This document shows positions 1-5,537 of a stretch of DNA of 5,537 nt, in pieces. The DNA lies in assembly GCA_002429965.1 (NCBI GenBank), contig DJBG01000180.1, positions 4,368-9,904 on the forward strand, in the 5' to 3' direction. This DNA comes from Hungatella sp. UBA5982 (GTDB lineage: Bacteria > Bacillota > Clostridia > Lachnospirales > Lachnospiraceae). Below the pieces are notes generated by a model that was not told where the DNA came from, ran no database searches, and was given only the letters and a program-made list of their open reading frames with translations. The translations under genes were made by a program, and so were the position numbers. Every line of letters begins with the position of its first letter. Position 1 is the stretch's first letter.

Positions 1-768
1 CAATCCCTTTTCCGGATCTGCATACCTTTTCAGTGCCTTGACCTGATTCTCATATACATTGAGGAAATAGCGTTTTAACCCTCCATCAAGCTCTATCTCG
101 CCAATGAGCTCCATAATGACAATGGTATACCAACAGTTCCCTCTTCCCCATAAAATGCCTCCGTAGTTATCTCTTCGCTTAAAATTAAAGCCATGATAAA
201 AGAGCCCCTCCTTCTTATTCAGAAGATATTTGATATGGCTTAATATCTGATAGCCGGCCTCTTCCATGTAATCCCGGCGTTTTAGCAATTTACCTGCCCG
301 CGCTAAAAACAGCACCGTCATAAAAAGGGTATCTATTAAAATTTCATCCTCGTTGGGATCACCTGTGATCATATGCTGAAAACAACCGTCACCTGTCCTG
401 ATCAGCATTTTATCCTTCATGATCCAGTCCGCCCAGTCCTGAATGAAAGCCAGGTACTTGTGATTCCCTGTTTTCTCATAAAGATAAGTAAGGGTCAGCA
501 TGGGAGATGTGGTATTCACATTCCGTTCCAGGATTCCTTCTTCCAACCTCTTATCATACCAGTCTACCAGGAAATCCAGTATCTCTTCCCTTCCACTGAC
601 TTCATAATATTTATAAAGTCCGAAAAGCCCTACACCCTGTGGCCACTCCCAGCAATTGATGTCAATGAGGCTGATGGGATATTTCTCTTTCATCCCATTG
701 TTCTTAAGTACCATCATCCTTCCGGATACAAGATTCAATTTTTCATCAACCGCCTGTTTGTCAATCAC
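1..768 (-). CDS. GH105-family unsaturated uronyl (rhamnogalacturonyl) hydrolase, YteR/YesR-like, 3' end outside window
   Basis: Partial gene: 256 codons are open from GTG 768-766 to the left edge, about 70% of a usual 370-residue GH105 protein. The family hydrolyses the delta-4,5-unsaturated uronic acid left at the non-reducing end by polysaccharide lyases, normally in the cytoplasm. Visible family marks in order are CWEWPQGVGLFGLYKYYE (39-56, first toroid helices), NVNTTSPMLTLTYLYEKTG (83-101), GCFQH (H132), ILIDTLFM with Asp146, FYHGF with His192, and LWGRGNCW (206-213). Asp146 and His192 sit three residues from the numbering of catalytic Asp143 and His189 in B. subtilis YteR, so the active site appears intact. 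No signal peptide is seen. GTG 768 is chosen because an in-frame TAA lies at 786-784, a Shine-Dalgarno-like AAGGGAGAAG lies upstream, and the next ATG (residue 18) would remove N-terminal helix sequence. It overlaps the upstream stop by 8 bp. The family call is firm. The substrate (rhamnogalacturonan, another pectic chain, or a glucuronate-containing glycan) is open. Confidence 0.9.
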   Translation of the reverse strand, partial: MIDKQAVDEKLNLVSGRMMVLKNNGMKEKYPISLIDINCWEWPQGVGLFGLYKYYEVSGREEILDFLVDWYDKRLEEGILERNVNTTSPMLTLTYLYEKTGNHKYLAFIQDWADWIMKDKMLIRTGDGCFQHMITGDPNEDEILIDTLFMTVLFLARAGKLLKRRDYMEEAGYQILSHIKYLLNKKEGLFYHGFNFKRRDNYGGILWGRGNCWYTIVIMELIGEIELDGGLKRYFLNVYENQVKALKRYADPEKGL

Positions 769-3292
769 GTCTTTTCTTCTCCCTTAATGTTATTTTTCCT
801 TCCACTCCCAGGGGATAATCATATACCGCTTTTCCATTTACCCTTAAAGGAGATTCTTCATCTACCAGATAACAATCTCCTCTGTCATCGACTACTCTGG
901 TTTCTTTACCCTCCATAGCAATCTCTATTTTCTGGAAGGCCTCAAAAACTCCGTCAAGGCTTCCGTACTCCTCCATGCTGCCCACTCTCATCACCCATAC
1001 ATTATCCCTGCCCCTGCTGATGAACTCACGGAACCGGTTCGGGCCCTCTTCCTGTATGTTCAGGCCATTGAAAGCTTTTACAGCCAGATATGCCCCGTCT
1101 TTTTCCAGCACAAGCACGCCGCCTTCCCCCTTATAGCGGGAAAATGCGCTGATAGGGATATAGGCATGGGTATAATCAATTCTTTCTTCCTCGTGGATAT
1201 GGTATCTTAAAATCCCCGTGTCTCCATACTGCACTCCCAGAGGAAGCACCCCATTGCCTGCCCAGAAATTAGGCCTTCCGCTTCCATAGGGAAAGGATTC
1301 TCCCGGGTGATTGATAAAAGCCTGGGCTACTTCGTCGATCACTGCCTGCATGATATGTTCCTGATACCCCTTTTGGAAAGGCTTAAACCCTACAGCAGTG
1401 GATAAAAGCCCGTAACTGTCCTTATACAGATAAAGGTTCACATGGCCTTCAAATCCCTGGGTATTTTCAAATATCATTTCCTGGCCTTTTTCCATTACCG
1501 CATAATCCTTATACTCTTTTGGAGCTTCATAATCCCCCAGAACCAATGAGATGTAACCTATACAGGCCCTGTTTAAATAACCGGCATTGTATGCAATATA
1601 CAAAAGAGAAGTGGTTCCGGCATTATAATTTCCCTTCATTTCTTTCTCATAGGTCCGTCCAAAGCTGGTCATAACAGCACCCTTATGGGCATTTAAGGCA
1701 ATGGAAAGGGAAATCATATCAAGAGCTTTTTTTGCCTTTTTATGAAGGGAGCTTTCCCGGTCCGTCAGGTTATAAAGAGTGCCGATTCCCAATACATCCA
1801 CAGGTATGTAGGCATTGGAGTTCCATTCCGTTATGAACTCCCGGAAGAATTCATCAAACCACTGATGAAGCAGTTCTTCTCCTCTTTCCTTTGCTTCTGC
1901 TCCGGTCCTGCCGCTGTTTGCGAAGACGCGGTCCGGCAGATAGGAACCGGCCAGATACTGACAGCAATGAAACAGTAGGGCATGGTTTTCACTGAAAAAC
2001 CACATCACGTCATCTCCCGGCTCATCGATCCAGTACCGGTAATTGACCATAGCATCTTCCAGGGCAGCTTTTAAGGTTTCAGATATCCCGTCATAATAAG
2101 TGCCATAAATGTAAAGCATGATGATAAAATGAAAATCCGAGCAGTCTTTCCTGTTTCTGACTCCTTCCAGTTCTTCCAGAAGAATGCGTTCCGCCCTCTG
2201 GTATTCCCTTCCGGCCTGGAACAGTGCTGCCGCCTTATAAGTGTTTTCCGGAGCAAACCGGATTATGGTTTCTAAGGCATGGCGTTTCCTGACCATTACA
2301 TCAGACTCGTGATATGTGAGAAATTCCTTCCTAACCAGCTGGTTTCCGATCTTTCTCTTCAAGGAAATTCCCTTATAGTCCAGGGAGACCGTAAAATAAT
2401 AATATCCCGGTGGCATCTCATCTGTCTCGAATAAGTAAAGGCCCTTTTGTTCTGGTTCCATGGTGTAATGCTTTGTTTTTATCATTTTCCAGGCTTCCTG
2501 CATCTTTTCAACAAATTCACCTGGAGCTATGATGACATCAAGCTCCAAAGGGATATCAAAGGGATTGTTCAGATTCATTTTTAAGGGCTCGCTGATATAA
2601 GCTTCCTTGTCAAAGCTCATTCCATTCAGCATACGTTCCATTCCGGCAAGCACTGTTTCCTCTGTCTCTTCGCCGACAGGAAGCATAAGCTTTAAGGTTG
2701 CATCTCCCAGCCGTTTTATGCGGAAGAAATAATCCGTATCCCTCTCAGCCAGATCATCCAGGCAGACAATCACCTTATTCTGCCCCTGCAAAAGCGGTAC
2801 GGACACCACAGTCTTCTTCACCAGGTTCCGCGTAAACGGAGTAAAATCTGTAACCAGCCGGTCATTGACCCACAAAGTGAGCCCTCCGCATGTCTCCAGT
2901 TCAAAATCCACAGTTTCCTCATTTTCTGCACAAAGCTCCACATAACCATACAACCGCAGATAAGTAGGCTGGTAATAAAATCCTGAAGCATCCACCCCGG
3001 TGTTGCCAAATGGAAAATACATCTTCACAGGGCTTGTCTGGTCAAATACGGTGATTTCATCACCATGCTTGATTCCGCAAAAATCAGGACAGGGCGGCAG
3101 TTCTTCTTTTCTTTTTGCCACAAATTCCTTCCTGCAGGGATTTTCGTGAATGGCAAACCCTTTCTTTAACCATTCGTTTACCCGTCCGCTTAAGGTAGTT
3201 TTCGTAAACTGCTGGATCTGGGTGTACACTCCTGTGACTAAAAAACGGTTTACAAACCCTTCCGCAAATAGCGGATATTCCAGATATTTCAT
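761..3292 (-). CDS. Large cytoplasmic multidomain protein, candidate alpha/alpha-toroid polysaccharide lyase; family not recognised
   Basis: An 843-residue protein that I cannot assign to a named family. There is no signal peptide, and 11 scattered cysteines fit a cytoplasmic location. Apparent layout: an N-terminal segment (1-90); a beta-rich, jelly-roll-like region (about 90-205) containing CGGLTLWVND and LDDLAERDTDYFFRI; a second beta-rich stretch (about 235-320); a helical region (about 330-590) suggesting an alpha/alpha toroid; and a C-terminal beta-sandwich (about 610-840). Toroid motifs are WFFSENH (431-437), ITEWNSNAY (487-495) and SFGRTYE (543-549). The C-terminal part holds RPNFWAGNGVLPLG (673-686), RYHIHEEE (696-703), THAYIP (708-713) and GGVLVLEKDGAYLAV (724-738), reminiscent of the sandwich in heparinase II/III-like lyases. 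The adjacent Asn436-His437 recalls the Asn-His charge-neutralising pair of some toroid lyases. The downstream GH105 gene acts on lyase products, which supports an intracellular lyase role (inference). A toroid glycoside hydrolase or phosphorylase is the alternative. The start ATG 3292 has a GGAGAGG site and follows the permease stop by 19 bp. Confidence 0.85.
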   Translation of the reverse strand: MKYLEYPLFAEGFVNRFLVTGVYTQIQQFTKTTLSGRVNEWLKKGFAIHENPCRKEFVAKRKEELPPCPDFCGIKHGDEITVFDQTSPVKMYFPFGNTGVDASGFYYQPTYLRLYGYVELCAENEETVDFELETCGGLTLWVNDRLVTDFTPFTRNLVKKTVVSVPLLQGQNKVIVCLDDLAERDTDYFFRIKRLGDATLKLMLPVGEETEETVLAGMERMLNGMSFDKEAYISEPLKMNLNNPFDIPLELDVIIAPGEFVEKMQEAWKMIKTKHYTMEPEQKGLYLFETDEMPPGYYYFTVSLDYKGISLKRKIGNQLVRKEFLTYHESDVMVRKRHALETIIRFAPENTYKAAALFQAGREYQRAERILLEELEGVRNRKDCSDFHFIIMLYIYGTYYDGISETLKAALEDAMVNYRYWIDEPGDDVMWFFSENHALLFHCCQYLAGSYLPDRVFANSGRTGAEAKERGEELLHQWFDEFFREFITEWNSNAYIPVDVLGIGTLYNLTDRESSLHKKAKKALDMISLSIALNAHKGAVMTSFGRTYEKEMKGNYNAGTTSLLYIAYNAGYLNRACIGYISLVLGDYEAPKEYKDYAVMEKGQEMIFENTQGFEGHVNLYLYKDSYGLLSTAVGFKPFQKGYQEHIMQAVIDEVAQAFINHPGESFPYGSGRPNFWAGNGVLPLGVQYGDTGILRYHIHEEERIDYTHAYIPISAFSRYKGEGGVLVLEKDGAYLAVKAFNGLNIQEEGPNRFREFISRGRDNVWVMRVGSMEEYGSLDGVFEAFQKIEIAMEGKETRVVDDRGDCYLVDEESPLRVNGKAVYDYPLGVEGKITLREKKRRD
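776..785 (-). promoter_or_regulatory. Ribosome binding site for the GTG-initiated GH105 gene
   Basis: The minus strand reads AAGGGAGAAG, with its GGGAG core at 783-779, ten bases before GTG 768. It lies inside the 3' end of the preceding gene. Together with the in-frame stop at 786-784 it supports the GTG start over later ATG codons. The spacing is slightly long, so initiation probably relies partly on ribosomes terminating at the overlapping TGA (763-761). Confidence 0.6.
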
Positions 3293-3302
3293 GTCTTCTC
3301 TT

Positions 3303-3309
3303 CCTCTCC
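3303..3309 (-). promoter_or_regulatory. Ribosome binding site for the 843-residue protein
   Basis: The minus strand reads GGAGAGG in the 19-bp gap between the permease stop (3314-3312) and ATG 3292, ten bases before the start codon. It is purine-rich throughout (continuing AAGAGAAGA) and supports the ATG at 3292 as the start. Confidence 0.65.
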
Positions 3310-3311
3310 AA

Positions 3312-4145
3312 TCATTCTTTTACTCCGCCGGCCGTCATGCCGCCGATGATGTATTTCTGCAATGTAATAAAAACAATAATAACCGGTATCATGGAAACCA
3401 CCGACATGGCAAGCAAGCTGTTCCAATCCACGGAATATTCTCCCGAATAATTTGCCAGTGCCAGCTGAATGGTGTAACGCTCCTTGCTGTTAATAACCAG
3501 TTTAGGCCAGAGATAATCATTCCATCTCCACATAAAAGAAAAAATACAGAGCACGGAAATGACTGGTTTTGCAAGAGGAAGCATGACCCTCATCAATATA
3601 TTCAGCTCAGAAGCACCGTCGATCCTTGCGGCTTCCATATAGGCGTCAGGAATACCCACATAATACTGTCTTACCAGAAAAACTGCCGTGGGCGACGCCA
3701 CCGCCGGAATGATCAGACCCCATAAGCTGTTATAAAGATTAACAGCTACGATCACCTTGAAAATCGGAATCATGATGACCTCTAAGGGCACCATCAGGGT
3801 TGCCAGAACGATGCCGAAAAGCAGCTTTTCCCCCTTAAAGTGATACTTGGCAAAGGCATAGCCGGACATTACATTTACCACAATAGTCAGACATGTGGCA
3901 ATCACGCTGGCAAACACGGTGTTAAAAAAGTAAATACCAAAACGACCTTCTGCCATAGCCCTCCGGTAGTTGCCAAGAGAGGGGCTCTTTCCAAATAAGC
4001 TGGGCGGCCAGGCAAACAGCTCTCCCGTGCTTTTAAAGGAAGAGCAGATGACCCAGACAACGGGCATCAAAAACAGGAAGGTGAGAAGCAGTAAAAGCAC
4101 CCATGTGATCCCTGCCGAAAATCTTTTTTTCATATCAGTCTGCAT
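3312..4145 (-). CDS. Sugar ABC transporter permease, CUT1 family, MalG/YesQ-like
   Basis: A 277-residue inner-membrane subunit that pairs with the preceding permease to form the translocation channel of a carbohydrate importer. Hydrophobic segments lie near residues 12-35, 72-96, 107-131, 138-158, 192-205 and 240-262, the usual six-helix pattern. The cytoplasmic EAA loop that docks the ATPase is at 171-191 (EAARIDGAS, then the conserved LPLAKP at 189-194). The N-terminal SFKSTGELFAWPPSLFG stretch and the C-terminal IIGGMTAGGVKE ending are typical of MalG-type subunits. The length is normal. ATG 4145 is preferred over the in-frame ATG at 4133 because the GGGAGGAG site has 8-base spacing to the former. 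It overlaps the upstream permease by 11 bp, implying translational coupling. The substrate is inferred from neighbours as an acidic oligosaccharide. YesPQ/YtcP-like rhamnogalacturonan transporters are the nearest functional precedent, but sequence alone does not fix this. Confidence 0.95.
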   Translation of the reverse strand: MQTDMKKRFSAGITWVLLLLLTFLFLMPVVWVICSSFKSTGELFAWPPSLFGKSPSLGNYRRAMAEGRFGIYFFNTVFASVIATCLTIVVNVMSGYAFAKYHFKGEKLLFGIVLATLMVPLEVIMIPIFKVIVAVNLYNSLWGLIIPAVASPTAVFLVRQYYVGIPDAYMEAARIDGASELNILMRVMLPLAKPVISVLCIFSFMWRWNDYLWPKLVINSKERYTIQLALANYSGEYSVDWNSLLAMSVVSMIPVIIVFITLQKYIIGGMTAGGVKE

Positions 4146-5010
4146 CCTGTTCTCCTCCCTTGTTAATCTTAAATTGCAAAACAGTAAACATAGCTAAAAG
4201 GAGAAACAAGATCATGGTCATAGCACTGGCATACCCCATCTGGTTCTTTTCAAAACCTGTCTCCTGAATGGCCTGAACCATGAATTTTGTAGCTCCTGCC
4301 GGACCTCCCTGTGTCAGGGCATATACAAGAGGATAGGTTTTAATAATGGTGACCGTGGAGAGAACAATGACCAGCAGACTGGTAGGCTTTAAAAGAGGCA
4401 GGGTAATATAGCGGAACTGATGCCATGCCCCTGCGCCATCGATTCTGGAAGCTTCATAATAAGTCTCAGAGATAGACTTAATGCCGGAAACGAACATGAC
4501 CATATAGTAACCGGACATGCTCCAGGCCGTGACAAATATCACCACTCCCATGGCATTATTCTGATCGGTCAGCCACTTGACCGGAACCCTGCCCCATGAA
4601 GTCAGCAGATAATTGATGACCCCAAAATCCTCGCCCAGCAGAAATCTCCAGGTTAATCCTACGATAATACTGGAAATCATGGTCGGCCAGTAAAACACTG
4701 CCCGAAAAAAATCACTTCCCTTAATATTTCCGGTCAAAAGCACAGCCAGTCCCAGAGAAGATACATAAACAAAGGGAACTGAAACTGCGGTAAAAAATAT
4801 GGTCCGGAAAAAGGATCCCCAGAAGCTCCGGTCTGACAAAAGCTTAACATAGTTTTGAATTCCTATAAATTTCTGAGGATTCACTCCATCCCATTTTGTC
4901 AGGGAAATCCACATTCCATTGATAGCGGGAAAGAACAGAAACAGCCCGAAAATTACCAGAGTCGGCGCCAGCAAAAGATATGGAAATACTTTCTGTTCAA
5001 CACTTTTCAT
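4135..5010 (-). CDS. Sugar ABC transporter permease, CUT1 family, MalF/YesP-like (first gene of operon)
   Basis: A 291-residue inner-membrane permease of a binding-protein-dependent carbohydrate importer. It begins MKSVEQKVFPYLLLAPTL, the standard MalF-type opening, with a first helix near 10-31. Further helices lie near 69-93, 105-127, 153-175, 207-228 and 261-283. The periplasmic-side SLTKWDG and FIGIQNYVKLL stretch (36-59) is characteristic of this subfamily. The EAA loop is at 186-207 (EASRIDGAGA, then LPLLKP at 204-209), with the glycine and proline positions intact. The reading frame extends upstream to ATG 5088, but that extension would translate the promoter and the AGGAGG site; ATG 5010, 7 bases after GAGGAGGT, is the true start. 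It is the first gene after the rpoC terminator. No substrate-binding protein gene precedes it, so that partner must be encoded beyond the left edge or elsewhere. The ATPase is also absent from the window, which is common where a shared MsmX-type ATPase is used. Confidence 0.95.
   Translation of the reverse strand: MKSVEQKVFPYLLLAPTLVIFGLFLFFPAINGMWISLTKWDGVNPQKFIGIQNYVKLLSDRSFWGSFFRTIFFTAVSVPFVYVSSLGLAVLLTGNIKGSDFFRAVFYWPTMISSIIVGLTWRFLLGEDFGVINYLLTSWGRVPVKWLTDQNNAMGVVIFVTAWSMSGYYMVMFVSGIKSISETYYEASRIDGAGAWHQFRYITLPLLKPTSLLVIVLSTVTIIKTYPLVYALTQGGPAGATKFMVQAIQETGFEKNQMGYASAMTMILFLLLAMFTVLQFKINKGGEQDAD
4152..4159 (-). promoter_or_regulatory. Ribosome binding site for the second permease
   Basis: The minus strand reads GGGAGGAG inside the 3' end of the first permease gene. 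Its GGAGG core ends 8 bases before ATG 4145 and about 20 bases before the alternative ATG at 4133, which decides for the upstream start. Confidence 0.7.
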
Positions 5011-5017
5011 TTTCTTT

Positions 5018-5025
5018 ACCTCCTC
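5018..5025 (-). promoter_or_regulatory. Strong ribosome binding site for the first permease
   Basis: The minus strand reads GAGGAGGT, a near-perfect match to the anti-Shine-Dalgarno sequence, with 7 bases (AAAGAAA) before ATG 5010. It fixes the start and excludes the longer ATG at 5088. Confidence 0.88.
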
Positions 5026-5034
5026 TTTTTTATA

Positions 5035-5043
5035 ATTATAGCA
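5035..5043 (-). promoter_or_regulatory. Predicted sigma-A extended -10 promoter for the transporter operon
   Basis: The minus strand reads TGCTATAAT: a perfect TATAAT (5040-5035) preceded by the TGn extension (5043-5041). At the expected 17-bp spacing there is only AATTTT (5063-5058), a poor -35, so this would be an extended -10 promoter. The start site would fall near 5028, giving a leader of roughly 18 nt that barely contains the ribosome binding site. It sits between the rpoC terminator and the first permease gene, exactly where an operon promoter is needed. The AT-rich stretch upstream (5044-5098) is the only room for a regulator or activator site. I found no convincing cre box or other named operator there. 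Confidence 0.6.
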
Positions 5044-5098
5044 TGGGGAAATAAAGAAAAATTTTGTTTTCTTATGCAAATACCACAAATTATTGCCA

Positions 5099-5136
5099 TT
5101 AAAAAAGCCCCTGGCAGTCTAATCCTGCCAAGGGCT
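5099..5136 (-). terminator. Intrinsic terminator after rpoC
   Basis: Read on the minus strand: AGCCCTTGGCAG (5136-5125), a 7-base loop (5124-5118), CTGCCAGGGGCT (5117-5106), then a run of T (TTTTTT with the stem's last T, then AA). The stem is 12 bp with one T-G wobble and is GC-rich. It begins 10 bases after the rpoC stop. On the plus strand there is no T run after the stem, so it acts in the minus direction only. It insulates the sugar operon from rpoC transcription. Confidence 0.92.
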
Positions 5137-5146
5137 ATCTCATTGC

Positions 5147-5537
<391 letters not shown>

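Noticed and set aside
761..790. Frameshift joining the 843-residue protein to the GH105 protein as one fusion
   Set aside because: Each frame has its own stop or start and ribosome binding site, and GH105 enzymes are normally stand-alone. The 8-bp overlap is ordinary operon packing.
373..918. 181-codon plus-strand open frame
   Set aside because: It lies antisense across the GH105 gene and the 3' end of the 843-residue gene. Its protein has no recognisable family, and both minus-strand frames are clearly real.
3150..3725. 191-codon plus-strand open frame
   Set aside because: It is antisense to the permease and the 843-residue gene, has low-complexity composition rich in His, Asn and Arg, and has no domain marks. 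It is a shadow.
4133..4145. ATG 4133 (MKKRF) as start of the second permease
   Set aside because: It would avoid the 11-bp overlap, but the Shine-Dalgarno spacing (about 20 bases) is poor compared with 8 bases for ATG 4145. It remains a minor possibility.
5074..5087. cre-like sequence (TGCAAATACCACA, plus strand) for CcpA repression
   Set aside because: It lacks the central CG and the final CA spacing of the cre consensus, so the match is no better than chance in AT-rich DNA.
5011..5088. Upstream ATG 5088 as start of the first permease (adds 26 residues)
   Set aside because: The added peptide is the translation of the promoter and ribosome binding site and is rich in Lys and Phe, unlike MalF N-termini. 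GAGGAGGT points to ATG 5010.
5099..5136. Bidirectional terminator
   Set aside because: Only the minus-strand reading has a T run after the stem. The plus-strand side continues ATCTCATT, and there is no plus-strand gene to terminate.

Overview
The window looks like a low-to-mid GC Firmicutes chromosome, most likely Clostridia and probably Lachnospiraceae. The evidence is the C-terminal end of RpoC with a long acidic tail, strong AGGAGG-type ribosome binding sites, and tightly packed sugar-utilisation genes. The family-level assignment is an inference from gene style, not from a database match. Every real gene lies on the minus strand, so transcription runs from right to left.

Right end (5147-5537): the last 129 codons of rpoC, the RNA polymerase beta' subunit, whose start lies beyond the window. 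A strong intrinsic terminator at 5099-5136 closes that transcript. About 60 bp further on is an extended -10 promoter (TGCTATAAT) with a very short leader, which opens a new operon.

Operon (5010 down to 1): two CUT1-type (MalF/MalG-like) sugar ABC permeases (5010-4135 and 4145-3312, overlapping by 11 bp); a large 843-residue protein of no family I can name with confidence (3292-761); and a GH105-type unsaturated uronyl hydrolase that starts at GTG 768 and runs off the left edge. The gaps are -11, +19 and -8 bp, so this is one translationally packed unit.

Inferred joint function: the permeases import an acidic (uronic-acid-containing) oligosaccharide. The 843-residue protein has no signal peptide. 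It looks like a beta-sandwich, an alpha/alpha toroid and a second beta-sandwich, and is a candidate intracellular polysaccharide or oligosaccharide lyase. The GH105 enzyme would then remove the delta-4,5-unsaturated uronic acid that a lyase leaves. Pectin (rhamnogalacturonan)-like substrates are the default guess from the B. subtilis yes/yte precedents, but the sequence does not fix the substrate. No substrate-binding protein, ATPase or regulator gene is in the window. The most interesting items are the 843-residue candidate lyase and the placement of a catabolic operon directly behind rpoC.
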